Assembly: GCF_030463565.1 (NCBI RefSeq)
Contig: NC_134643.1
Location: 45,670,221 to 45,734,220 of the forward strand
Origin: Pelecanus crispus
Taxonomy: Eukaryota > Chordata > Aves > Pelecaniformes > Pelecanidae
Reading direction: 5' to 3'
DNA: 64,000 nucleotides
Position numbers and translations under genes: made by a program. The notes under the pieces are model-generated. The model saw only the letters and a program-made list of their open reading frames with translations. It was not told the DNA's origin and searched no databases. Position 1 is the first letter of the stretch; every line of letters begins with the position of its first letter. Shown one piece after another: positions 57,001-64,000 of the stretch.

Positions 57001-60000
57001 CAGACAGTAGTTGCCAATTCTGACAGAATTGTCTCATGTTTTTAATGTTTCAGACATAAGGCCTCACTAAGGATGTGGGATCTGGCCATATTTAGAGCCT
57101 GTGGGAGCAAGCCTAGAATAACCATAAACTTTTAAGAATCTGGGGCATTCTAAGACTTTTTATGCCTTCAGCACTGGCTGTCTTTTAAAGCAGCACATCT
57201 CAGCCAAGTTAGCTCTCTCCAAGATACCTCATGCCTCACCTTCAGTTCTGTGCTTCCTCAGTGAAGGTGCAGTTTGACCTAAGAGTAAGCTGCTTAGAGC
57301 AGGAGGGTGGACTACATGACCTTTTGAGGTCCCTTCCAGCCTGAATTTTCCTGTGATCCTGTAATCATCATTGGAAAAAGCAGTTCCTGAGTAAGTGGTC
57401 CTGCCCCATGCTACCACCTGTGCTGAGCTAGCACAAGCATTTTTCCAGTTCTGTGATGATTTTAGTCTGATGAAACTGAAAAAGAAATTATTGTTTGTTT
57501 GTTTACTTATTTTGTCAAGTTACTTTTCAACCAACTCAAGTTCACTCCTTGAATCTAGTTTACTGAGAGACTCCAGAAATCCTTGCATCAGTGTGTGCAT
57601 GTGGGTATAAGCAGGGAGGATGAAGGGTAGGGACACTCTTTTAGCAGCAAAACTGGCTTAAATACGATCCACACTATGGTGATGCTGAGATATTCCACCA
57701 CTTGTGGTGGTAGTACACTTCAGTGCTAGGAATAGGGTCTGTTGGTGCTAGAAGGTATACGGCCAGCTTGAGACTTGCATGCCCTCGAGCTCCAGTTTGT
57801 AATACTTCCTGGGTCCGCATGCCAAGAAGTATATGGCCATTGCTGATTTCAAAGCTAAATGAAACATCAGGTAGGAAAAAATGTATTCCCAGCTTCGGAG
57901 GACTCTTCTAACTAACTCTTTTGAAATATATTACTTTCCCATTTGAGTTTCCTGCACTACTAGAGGAAGGCGTAACTGGTTTTAGATAGTTATTTTTGTC
58001 TTAAGTAGAGTTTATTGTTGAGGGAGTTGCTTACAATATCAGTTTTAAACTATAGAACTTTGCAGAAAGACATAGTATACAAGGTTTTGTTGCACAACTG
58101 GCTATGTTTGGTTTTAATATTCGGTGCTATTCATTTGACTAACTGTTATATGCAAATGGATCTGGCTAAACCAGTATCACCTTCTCTTAGCTGGGTATGC
58201 ATCTCACTGTGATATCATCAATCAAGAAGTTTTTGCTCCCTGCCATGCCTACATCAGTCCAGGATTATACTACCAGCTATGCCGCTTTGACGCGTGCAAA
58301 TGTGGAAGCAGCTGTTTGTGTAATGCTTTGGCGCACTATGCTTATGTCTGTGGCAAGCATGGGGTCGTCATTGACTTCAGATCTCATATTTCTTACTGTG
58401 GTGAGTAATGTTTGCAGAACAGAGTATCCTTTAGAAATGTGTAAATATCATTCGCTCCACAAAATACAGGGATTGACCCTTTTTGCTGGAAACTAGAATT
58501 GTGCATGGGCTAATGACATATTCAGGGGAGAATGCTAATAGCCTTTATGTTAAGCATCTGAGTTGGGGACCCTGAGCTACCTCACAGAGGGTGCCTGTCC
58601 CTTTCCATTGGCTACAGAGAGAATTTAAATTTCTGACTTTGAATCCCTAACTCACGTGGAAGTTCGTATTAGGCTAAAGTAATCAGGGAGTGGCAAAGAG
58701 CAGGGCTGTTCCCTAAGGGAAGGCAAGCCAGGGTGGCAGGGGCTCCCCAGGGCAGGCAGGGCAGGATGGGCAGTGATTTATCAAGTAGGATATAGCAATG
58801 ACTTAAACCAAGGCATTTCTAAACCATAGAGTAATGCCTCCACCTTAACTGGACCATTCTTGCTCTTTTGGAAGCCTGAGTTACTAGATAGACATGCCTA
58901 CCACACACACACATGCTTAACATAGATAAAGAATAGACACCTACTGCTTACAAAATAGACAATTCCAGCTAAGGAATTGTCTAACATAAACCCACCTGAA
59001 TCTAAACATTTCTAACTTAAGAAATCAGTAAAATAGCATTTTTGCCTTATGCATTTTAACTCACCCCAATGCAGCAAGAAATCATTTTGCTTTGCTGTTT
59101 CACACTCCCATGATATACTGCTTTGTTTTCTATTTTTCACATTTTAAGAATATGTTCTCCCTTCTCTCTCCATCTTTCTCCTCCAGCTGTGATGTGTCAC
59201 AGTGGTATGCTTTATCATCAGTGCTCTTCTTTTTGTAAACACTCCTGTGCTTCACTTTCTATGGCAAAAATCTGTGGTGACGACTGTGCAGAAGGATGTA
59301 ATTGTCCTGACGGGAAATATTTTGAAGAGTCAGTCAACTTTTGTGTATCAATGTAAGTCATAAGAAAATAGAATATATGTGTAGGCACATTTTCCTCTTT
59401 CCAGCAAGATTTAAAGTAGTTTTTCTGCTGTTTCCCTCAAGATGTAGACTGCCTAAACAGGATAGCAAGCAATATGTGAAGATTTCATATTCTTTTGTAC
59501 CAATCAATAGTGGGGCCTCATCTGCTACTGTGTGTACAGCCATCTACTGCACTTCAGAGAAGATATGTCACACTGCATTAGAGAAGGGTGATGAAACTTT
59601 TTTATTCATGGGAAAGCATTTTCACATGAAAACCTTGGTTTTAACACTTAAGAAGTGAGAAGGAATCTATATAGTAGCAGTCCATAAAGTCAGGAATAGT
59701 ATGGAGAGAGTGGCTAGGAGTGTCTTTTTTCTGTCTCACAATGCAAACCCCTTCAGTTAAATAGAAAGAAATGGTCAATGAAAGGAAATAGGGTTCGTAC
59801 ATTGTGTAACAAAACTTTATAGCTTTCCACCATAGGGAGTTGCTGAGTTCAGGTACTGAATTAAAAACTAGAGTACTTATAATATATATTTATATCTATA
59901 ATATCTATAATAAATAATATATATTTATATATAATGTATAATGTATAAATATATTATATAAAATATATATTATATTTATAATATAAATACTAGAGTATTT

Positions 60001-63000
60001 ATATAATTTTCAAGATTATACAGAGTTATCGCTGTTCATTGCAACATATATTTTGGAAACATCAGTAAAGTTCATATTGTAGGGATAAAGACTATTTCAA
60101 ACTATTAAAGAGTGTGAGGTAACTTGGTATTCCCATATTTTTGCATGGTTTCTAGGGAATTCTGTTAACTACTTCTATCCCATCTGGCTCTTATCACAGA
60201 CAGAGTTAATGGATTTTGCTATAAGTCCTCTGTCCCACGATTTTGACAGTCTTTTGAATGGGAACTACATGTTGCCATACTGCTCCCATACCTGGGAAGA
60301 AAAGCTCCTTTCCATAAGACTAATGCACAGAAACAGCAAATAAATAATATGGAGATTGGCGAAAATCCTGGCTTTTTGAAGATGGTAGGAGTTTTGCCAC
60401 TGACTTCAATACAGAGTGTCATCCTTTAGTTTTTGCCTTTAGAAGTATATTGTAAATATAAAGATTGAGTTAATGAATTATAAGGTGTGTTTATCATAAT
60501 AGCTTGATAAATGGATTGCACTTAAATCCCATTTCATCTTGCTTTTTTATCTACATGCGTAAATATTCGTTTAACAGATCTGCCTGTCGTTGTCACTACA
60601 AGGGCAAAGCCCTCCAGCCTGGAGAAATCCTCCCTACGCCAACAGGCTCCTGGTAGGTTTGAGTGCCAAGTTTTATCTTTCATGTATCACAGTTTGGATG
60701 CTACACAAGAGCCTTGAGAATTTTTTCATATAGAATGAAGGCCTATTGTATCGAGATTTTATTTTTGTTAGACACTAAGTAAAAGGGAGCCTAATAGAAA
60801 TTGGATTACGTACCTGCTTATTTTAACAACAGGATACCTGGAAAATTCTGTAAACCAGGGACTAAAGAGTATCTCAAAACACACACAGACAGAGGTTACA
60901 GTGCTGTTCTTAGACCTGGGGGCATTATGATAGCAGTATGAGACTGGTTTCAAAAGAATAAACAATGTGATTCTATTTTGGAAAGTCTTTCAAACAAAGG
61001 CTTGCAGGGAGCTATATTTGTTCCATTTTGTAGTATTAATTCATGATGGAATCCTGACCTCACTGAAACAAGTGGGGAAACCTCCCAGGTTTCCTGATCA
61101 GACTTGTTCAATTTACAAGAAATGCTCTCAACCTCCTGATTTAAAATCATGTCTGTGACTTGAGTGTCAAGGTTGATGCTTGCTGAGGTCTTATATATTA
61201 TAGTTGTTATAATTGAAGTTTGGTAATCATGTAGTTCAAGAGGTGTGAGTAGGGGCTTCATTTTTCTGCCACTGCTATGCCTCTGCAATGCTTTGGTTTT
61301 TTCACATTTTTTTTAAGGAAAAGGAAAAAATGAGAACTAGGTTTATTGTTGAATGTGTTTTTCTGCAATTCTGTGTTTTATCATAAAAAGAATCAAGCTG
61401 TGTATCCTAACGTCTGTGCAACAGGAAATTTGCATACTGTATCCTTCCATATTCACCAAGGTGGATAAGGTTTTGTGTTACCCTGCCAGCATCCTGAATC
61501 ACCTGGCCCTACATTCCCACAGAGGCTGACATACCCAGCTTTTCTTATTTCAGTAAATGTTACGCAATTAAATAGTACATAAACACCTTTGTGAGTTTGG
61601 GCCCTGATTACAGATCAGATCACCAACAAAATGTTGGTCAGAACTCATGCTTTCGGATTTTAACCCTCCGGATTTCTGTTATTTACATTGGGTTAAGTTG
61701 TATTATAGAATCATAGAATCGTTTAGGTTGGAAAAGACCTTTAAGATCATCCAGTCCAACCATTAACCTACACTACCAAGTCCACACTAAACCAATCAAG
61801 GGTAGACTAGACTAAACCATGTCCCCAAGTGCCACATCTACCCGTTTTTTGAACACTTCCAGGGATGGGGACTCCACCACTTCCCTGGGCAGCCTGTTCC
61901 AATGCTTGACTACCCTTTCCGTGAAGAAATTTTTCCTAATACCCAACCTAAACCTCCCCTGGCGCAGCTTGAGCCCATTTCCTCTCGTCCTATCGCTAAC
62001 TACATGGGAGAAGAGCCCAACACCCACCTCGCTACAACCTCCTTTCAGGTAGTTGTAGAGAGTGATAAGGTCTCCCCTCAGCCTCCTCTTCTCCAGACTA
62101 AACCACCCCAGTTCCCTCAGCCGCTCCTCATAAGGCCTGTGCTCCAGACCCTTCACCAGCCTTGTTGCCCTTCTCTGAACACGCTCCAGCACCTCAATGT
62201 CCTCCTTGTACTGAGGGGCCCAAAACTGGACACAGTATTCCAGGTGTGGCCTCACCAGCGCCGAGTACAGGGGGACAATCACCTCCCTGCTCCTGCTGGC
62301 CACACTATTCCTGATACAAGCCAGGATGCTGTTGGCCTTCTTGGCCACCTGGGCACACTGCTGGCTCATGTTCAGAAGGGCTTTTTTATCTTTTTTAACA
62401 TGGTGGCTACTAAACATTTTCTCCTTGAATAAAGATGGATTCGCTTTTCTTTTCCAGTCAGTGTTTGAATGGAACAGTGAAATGTATTGAAGCCACAACA
62501 GAAAATGCAGGTAATTTACAGTCTTGTCTCATATTACAGTTGCACAGAGAAATTTTTTGACATTGAGCAGTCATTTGGTTTTCTCCTCATATGGATTTTC
62601 ATTATGAGATACTCAACATCATGACATATCTAAAATAGGAGGTTAGGAGCACAAGTTGTCTTGTTTTTTTTCTTTTTCCTTTTTCTGTAGCACAAATTGT
62701 ACTACTAAGTTACTTGGGAAATTAAAAAAAATAATAATACATGTGAGGTATAGGTCAATATGTTCTCATGGGAATACCTGAAATTAGGGTCACTATCCAT
62801 CTTGAGGAAACCTTAAGATCTTGATTTCTAGAAAGTAAATTTTTCATTAGTTTCTAATGGATTTAGAAGGGATTTCAGTACACTGAAAATTAGGCTGCTT
62901 CTAACGATTCTGTCTACCTAAGGCATAATTACTCCATCTTTAAGAATGGGCTGTGTATCAGATCCAGGGTGCATAGATCCAGATGCTTATTATTAAGCTT

Positions 63001-63373
63001 TGGTCTTTCTTTTACATTAAAACATGTATGAATTTTGTATCTCTGTAATACAAATGAAGTTATAGACTTTTATTCAGATTGTAGTCTTATGTGTACTGTA
63101 ATGTAGGCCAACTGTGCATTAAAATAAATAGATTGTGAACAAAAACAAATAGAAAACCTTCAGTGTAAAAGAGCAGTTGATCTCATTTAACCTGCATTTT
63201 GCATTTGAAGTTCACATATGCCCTGAAGGAAAAATCTACTATGACTGCAGATCTCCTGTGCCTGGATTACCAGCAGCGGGTGTGAATTGCGGGATCTCTT
63301 GTGCAAACCTTGCCATGAACTTCTCCTGTGTCCCCTCACCACCCTGTGCAAGTGGCTGCATTTGTCCCCCTGG
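30013..63373 (+). CDS. OTOGL: Otogelin-like protein, N-terminal part; gene continues past window
   Basis: Twenty-three exons with GT-AG borders join in phase to 2678 nt (892 codons plus two bases). OTOGL is a large secreted glycoprotein of the otogelin/mucin/VWF family, found in the acellular membranes of the inner ear; human mutations cause deafness. The order seen is: signal peptide (residues 1-26), linker (27-76), Cys-rich EGF-like segment (77-109), VWD1 (about 115-300, with [10 protein letters not shown]), C8 (about 315-385), TIL (386-463), VWC-like strip (464-479), VWD2 (480-640, with [10 protein letters not shown]), C8 (671-740), TIL (741-796), linker and start of a third TIL (839-892). 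OTOGL is preferred to OTOG because stretches such as [31 protein letters not shown] and [14 protein letters not shown] fit OTOGL as I recall it better than otogelin. The full protein is about 2,300 residues, so roughly 60% lies beyond the right edge. Confidence 0.9.
30623..30650 (+). repeat. (GTTT)n microsatellite
   Basis: About seven uninterrupted TGTT/GTTT units lie in OTOGL intron 1, followed by a T run. Confidence 0.9.
31093..31132 (+). CDS. OTOGL: OTOGL exon 2: short linker exon
   Basis: Forty bases between AATCTACAG and AAG|GTAAGT; phase 1 in, phase 2 out. Encodes [13 protein letters not shown]. Weakly conserved N-terminal linkers are usual here, so the call rests on splice signals and phase rather than on homology. 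Confidence 0.6.
31602..31646. repeat. Degenerate CCATTGA/TCAATGGG hairpin-type old repeat
   Basis: CCCATTGAATTAAATGGG is followed by CTAATTTCAATGGGAGC. This looks like the imperfect-palindrome 'cattgacttcaatggga' sequence common in ancient amniote repeats. The family name is not assigned. Confidence 0.4.
32215..32263 (+). CDS. OTOGL: OTOGL exon 3: linker
   Basis: Acceptor TTTTCTTCCAG, donor CCCAG|GTAGGT; phase 2 in, phase 0 out. Encodes [16 protein letters not shown] after the split codon, with an N-glycosylation sequon NAT. The call rests on splice signals and phase continuity. Confidence 0.65.
32300..33250. promoter_or_regulatory. Intragenic CpG-rich island in OTOGL intron 3
   Basis: A GC- and CpG-rich block begins about 40 bases after exon 3 and reaches a peak near 32400-32700. 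It contains an ATG in good context (GGCGCAATGG, 32595) that opens a 101-codon frame to 32900, starting [19 protein letters not shown] do not recognise this frame. The island could be an alternative OTOGL promoter, the promoter of an unannotated transcript on either strand, or a non-promoter CpG island. Confidence 0.6.
33290..33790 (+). mobile_element. Ancient L3/CR1-like LINE fragment
   Basis: Degenerate matches to the ORF2 C-terminal region and 3' part of old L3/CR1-clade LINEs occur in order: CACTGTATGAGGCATTAGTG (33330s), GAAGAGCTATTTAAGC (near 33595) and TTTAAACTGGCAATGAATAA (near 33640). The last corresponds to the 'KLAMNK' stretch of such elements. Many indels are present and no frame is open, so it is an old, dead copy in intron 3. 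Confidence 0.5.
34475..34535 (+). CDS. OTOGL: OTOGL exon 4: linker
   Basis: Acceptor TTTCTCTGACAG, donor GGAG|GTCAGT; phase 0 in, phase 1 out. Encodes [20 protein letters not shown]. It joins exon 5 to read through PGGSCPQEC, in frame. Confidence 0.7.
36197..36295 (+). CDS. OTOGL: OTOGL exon 5: EGF-like Cys-rich segment
   Basis: Acceptor GCTTGCTTACAG, donor ATTG|GTAAGT, phase 1 to 1. Encodes [20 protein letters not shown] followed by [12 protein letters not shown]. The six-cysteine spacing matches the EGF-like segment ahead of VWD1 in otogelins. Confidence 0.9.
36988..37142 (+). CDS. OTOGL: OTOGL exon 6: start of VWD1
   Basis: Acceptor TGTTCTCTCCAG, donor TTTGG|GTAAGT, phase 1 to 0. Encodes [20 protein letters not shown] and [20 protein letters not shown], the canonical opening of a VWD domain with a Cys followed by the F-D-G motif. 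An NCS sequon is present. Confidence 0.95.
37143..40769. other. OTOGL: OTOGL intron 6
   Basis: A 3.6-kb intron. It holds a CR1 copy at its 3' end (40390-40602), an A18 run near 40320 and scattered old-repeat-like text at 37400-38000 and 39060-39960. The latter includes a tRNA D-arm-like string near 39125 whose family I cannot name. No additional exon is needed by phase. Confidence 0.6.
40390..40602 (+). mobile_element. CR1 LINE, truncated and internally deleted
   Basis: Begins with the CR1 ORF2 text GCTGAGGCCACACCTGGAGT and jumps directly to the end of the ORF and 3' UTR (GTGTTCAAAAAACGGGTA). It then runs to ATGATCTTAAAGGTCTTTTC and a triple GATTCTAT tail. Roughly half a kilobase of ORF2 present in the 61704-62380 copy is missing. 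It ends about 167 bases before the exon 7 acceptor. Confidence 0.9.
40770..40891 (+). CDS. OTOGL: OTOGL exon 7: VWD1 middle
   Basis: Acceptor TTTCCCTCTAAG, donor ACCAG|GTGAGT, phase 0 to 2. Encodes [20 protein letters not shown] and then [20 protein letters not shown]. Homologous to the V-H-N-x-P-x-C region of otogelin VWD1. Confidence 0.95.
42076..42281 (+). CDS. OTOGL: OTOGL exon 8: VWD1 C-terminal half
   Basis: Acceptor TATTTTTCCAG, donor AAATA|GTAAGT, phase 2 to 1. Contains [18 protein letters not shown] and the VWD signature [15 protein letters not shown]. Confidence 0.97.
42282..45011. other. OTOGL: OTOGL intron 8
   Basis: A 2.7-kb AT-rich intron with a G-rich run near 42886. No exon or recognisable mobile element was seen. 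The acceptor region of exon 9 has a long T/C tract (44970-44983). Confidence 0.55.
45012..45142 (+). CDS. OTOGL: OTOGL exon 9: end of VWD1, linker to C8
   Basis: Acceptor TTTTCATGCAG, donor GAG|GTAAAT, phase 1 to 0. Encodes [20 protein letters not shown], where FANSW is the conserved post-VWD motif, and ends with [15 protein letters not shown]. Confidence 0.95.
45163..45198. repeat. (TA)n(CA)n compound microsatellite
   Basis: A TATATATA run passes into ACACACAC and back to TATATACACAC, just 20 bases after the exon 9 donor. Confidence 0.9.
45780..45886 (+). CDS. OTOGL: OTOGL exon 10: first half of C8 domain 1
   Basis: Acceptor CTTAATGTACAG, donor TTGCAG|GTAAGA, phase 0 to 2. Encodes [20 protein letters not shown], then [15 protein letters not shown]. 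The C-x(n)-F-x-x-C-H and C-x-x-D-x-C pattern is that of the C8 fold. Confidence 0.95.
45887..48167. other. OTOGL: OTOGL intron 10
   Basis: A 2.3-kb intron with no recognisable exon or repeat family. An open frame on the minus strand at 47055-47375 has no known domain and is treated as chance. Confidence 0.5.
48168..48274 (+). CDS. OTOGL: OTOGL exon 11: second half of C8 domain 1
   Basis: Acceptor TATCATTTCAG, donor CTGTA|GTAAGA, phase 2 to 1. Encodes [20 protein letters not shown] and then [14 protein letters not shown], with the Y-A-R-A-C motif of C8. Confidence 0.95.
48964..49089 (+). CDS. OTOGL: OTOGL exon 12: TIL domain 1
   Basis: Acceptor ATTTTTTCTAG, donor AGATG|GTAAGT, phase 1 to 1. 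Encodes [20 protein letters not shown] and ends GCYCPDG, the standard trypsin-inhibitor-like cysteine pattern. Confidence 0.96.
49805..49913 (+). CDS. OTOGL: OTOGL exon 13: end of TIL 1 / VWC-like link
   Basis: Acceptor TCCCTCCCAACAG, donor AACTG|GTATGT, phase 1 to 2. Encodes [20 protein letters not shown] and then [15 protein letters not shown]. Matches the 'C-P-C-x-x-x-G' turn that closes TIL domains. Confidence 0.95.
50160..50206 (+). CDS. OTOGL: OTOGL exon 14: short Cys-rich strip before VWD2
   Basis: Forty-seven bases, acceptor TTTTCTTTTCAG, donor CCCAG|GTATCT, phase 2 to 1. Encodes [16 protein letters not shown], corresponding to 'C-x-C-x-x-G-x-W-x-C' in otogelin. An NCT sequon is present. 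Confidence 0.92.
51609..51754 (+). CDS. OTOGL: OTOGL exon 15: start of VWD2
   Basis: Acceptor TTTCTCTCAAG, donor GGACAG|GTAAGT, phase 1 to 0. Encodes [20 protein letters not shown] followed by [14 protein letters not shown] and ends KAPCGQ. This is a canonical VWD start. Confidence 0.96.
51755..53331. other. OTOGL: OTOGL intron 15
   Basis: A 1.6-kb intron with no recognised repeat. It carries a moderately GC-rich patch near 52300-52700 but no exon required by phase. Confidence 0.5.
53332..53455 (+). CDS. OTOGL: OTOGL exon 16: VWD2 middle
   Basis: Acceptor TTTCTACTTAG, donor TAATG|GTAAGA, phase 0 to 1. Encodes [20 protein letters not shown] and then [20 protein letters not shown]. Confidence 0.95.
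55133..55310 (+). CDS. OTOGL: OTOGL exon 17: VWD2 C-terminal half
   Basis: Acceptor TTTGCTATGTCAG, donor TTTCT|GTAAGT, phase 1 to 2. Contains [20 protein letters not shown] and the VWD signature [15 protein letters not shown]. An NIS sequon is present. Confidence 0.97.
56251..56375 (+). CDS. OTOGL: OTOGL exon 18: VWD2 end and linker
   Basis: Acceptor TTCCTTTTCAG, donor AAATG|GTATGT, phase 2 to 1. Encodes [20 protein letters not shown] followed by [20 protein letters not shown]. The P-Q-x-H-A-N-A-W block is one of the clearest OTOGL-like stretches. Confidence 0.97.
56376..58190. other. OTOGL: OTOGL intron 18
   Basis: A 1.8-kb intron carrying an old CR1 3' end at 57290-57366. Nothing else was recognised. 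Confidence 0.55.
57290..57366 (+). mobile_element. Old CR1 3'-end fragment
   Basis: The string GAGCAGGAGGGTGGACTACA followed by TGACCTTTTGAGGTCCCTTC and CAGCCTGAATTTTCCTGTGA matches the CR1 3' UTR end ('gttggactagatgacctttaaaggtcccttccaaccc'). It diverges clearly and has a decayed tail, so it is an older insertion than the copies at 40.4 and 61.7 kb. Confidence 0.75.
58191..58400 (+). CDS. OTOGL: OTOGL exon 19: C8 domain 2
   Basis: Acceptor ACCTTCTCTTAG, donor CTGTG|GTGAGT, phase 1 to 1. Encodes [20 protein letters not shown], then [20 protein letters not shown] and the end of the domain [13 protein letters not shown] complete C8 module in one exon. Confidence 0.97.
59187..59352 (+). CDS. 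OTOGL: OTOGL exon 20: TIL domain 2
   Basis: Acceptor TTTCTCCTCCAG, donor ATCAAT|GTAAGT, phase 1 to 2. Encodes [20 protein letters not shown] and then [20 protein letters not shown], the TIL cysteine pattern. Confidence 0.97.
59877..60008. repeat. AT-rich palindromic low-complexity tract
   Basis: About 130 bases made almost only of ATA/TAT words (TATATTTATATCTATAATAT and similar), with many overlapping inverted repeats that could form hairpins. It lies in OTOGL intron 20. It is likely hypervariable and a weak point in assembly. Confidence 0.85.
60578..60652 (+). CDS. OTOGL: OTOGL exon 21: end of TIL 2
   Basis: Acceptor CGTTTAACAG, donor CTCCTG|GTAGGT, phase 2 to 2. Encodes [20 protein letters not shown] and then PTGS. 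Confidence 0.95.
60653..62457. other. OTOGL: OTOGL intron 21
   Basis: A 1.8-kb intron. The distal third is a CR1 element in the opposite orientation (61704-62380). Decayed 'actgaagtcaatggg'-type repeat text is seen near 61050. The remaining spacer between CR1 and the exon 22 acceptor is about 80 bases. Confidence 0.6.
61704..62380 (-). mobile_element. CR1 LINE, 5'-truncated, with open ORF2 C-terminus
   Basis: On the minus strand an uninterrupted frame encodes the end of the CR1 reverse transcriptase protein. It includes [20 protein letters not shown], then [40 protein letters not shown] and [20 protein letters not shown]. The frame closes at about 61812, followed by the CR1 3' UTR and the tail ATTCTATGATTCTAT at 61704-61720. 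The frame is intact over more than 180 codons, so the copy is fairly young. The catalytic domain and ORF1 are missing, so it cannot move by itself. The 5' truncation point near 62380 is approximate. Confidence 0.93.
62458..62510 (+). CDS. OTOGL: OTOGL exon 22: Cys-rich linker
   Basis: Acceptor CTTTTCCAG, donor GCAG|GTAATT, phase 2 to 1. Encodes [17 protein letters not shown] after a split Cys codon. It lies about 80 bases past the truncated 5' end of an antisense CR1. Confidence 0.93.
63211..63373 (+). CDS. OTOGL: OTOGL exon 23: start of TIL domain 3
   Basis: Acceptor GCATTTGAAG, weak in pyrimidines; donor CCTGG|GTAAGT, phase 1 to 2. Encodes [20 protein letters not shown], then [20 protein letters not shown] and ends GCICPPG. 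This is the last exon found in the window. Confidence 0.95.
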
Positions 63374-64000
63374 GTAAGTTTTGGCAGAACAGCCTGGAGC
63401 ACAAGCCATATACATGTTTTTCACAGTTTAACTCTGCTTTTTTTTTTTTGCTTTTTTTTTTTTTTTTTTTAAATTCCAGTGGTATCACACCTCTAATTTT
63501 GAACCTATTGTTCTATAAATTTTTGCAGATATACAGTCACAGTTAAAAGGCTAACTCTTTCTTTTGTCTCTGAGTACCTTTTTCTCCTTCCTGCTGGTGG
63601 GACGCTCCATGCTATAATGCTTCCTCAGTTGGAGTCCCACAGTTTCTCTATCCTGAGACCATGATTCCACTATCCCATGAGATATCCAGCTTGCTACCAG
63701 TCTGACTGGCTGGTATTTGGGACTCTCTGGATGGGAGATGACTCCCATCACTTGCACAGTACAGTTTATTTGAGTGTAGAAGCAAACACGACAAAAAAGT
63801 GTAATATAAACCACCTGTGTTCCTGCTTACTGCTCAAGTAATTGTCTCACCTAGACTTCTGCTCAGGCTTACAGTATTCATGCCCAATCTGGGGCAGGGA
63901 GGGGGGGTTGCAGGCTGGATCCTGCCCTCTTCCCCTTCATTCTCTCTGCCCTTCTGAACTCAGCCAAAGTTTTTGTTTTCTCAGCTAATGTATCTGGGTT
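63374..64000. other. OTOGL: OTOGL intron 23, start only
   Basis: Contains a long interrupted T tract at 63438-63471. No further OTOGL exon was recognised before the window ends. The sequence at 63590-63780 looks like generic intron or an unidentified old repeat. Confidence 0.6.

Noticed and set aside
61812-62498. Minus-strand 228-codon frame as a host gene
   Set aside because: It is the C-terminal part of CR1 ORF2. The first codons (about 62380-62498) are host intron and exon 22 sequence read in antisense.
30013-63373. Assignment to otogelin (OTOG) instead of OTOGL
   Set aside because: Domain order is the same, but residues in VWD1, the post-VWD2 block and C8-2 fit OTOGL better. The VWD2 linker between exons 16 and 17 is also shorter than in OTOG as I recall it. 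An alignment would settle this.

Overview
This is vertebrate nuclear DNA, most likely from a bird. Coding sequence is split into short exons with GT-AG introns and long non-coding spacers. The interspersed repeats are CR1 retrotransposons ending in the ATTCTATG-type 3' tail typical of sauropsids, and repeat density is low, as in birds. The species cannot be fixed from the window.

Layout: 1 to about 19.7 kb is non-coding, with no supportable protein exon; it holds a decayed tRNA-Ile-derived sequence at 7.68 kb and two small tandem duplications. A CpG island at about 19.74-20.96 kb carries the promoter of RPS16 (ribosomal protein uS9). RPS16 follows on the + strand (coding exons 20641-23732), complete with five coding exons and a probable extra intron in the 5' UTR. 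From 23.8 to 29.8 kb is an intergenic spacer.

From 30013 to the end of the window lies the N-terminal part of an otogelin-family gene, best matched to OTOGL (otogelin-like), also on the + strand. I reconstructed 23 coding exons whose splice phases join without a break into about 892 residues: signal peptide, linker, EGF-like segment, VWD1-C8-TIL, VWD2-C8-TIL and the start of a third TIL region. The gene runs off the right edge.

RPS16 is a housekeeping translation gene and OTOGL encodes a secreted inner-ear matrix glycoprotein, so no joint function is implied. The most unusual structure is a 121-bp near-identical duplication: one copy lies just upstream of the OTOGL start codon and contains a TATA-like box; the other lies 1.9 kb further upstream and is fused to a CR1 3' tail. 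That suggests a CR1-mediated template-switch insertion. Other points of note are a second CpG island with an open frame inside OTOGL intron 3, two CR1 copies sharing a distinctive 3'UTR variant, and one CR1 lying about 80 bp from an OTOGL splice acceptor. No new multi-gene system was found.
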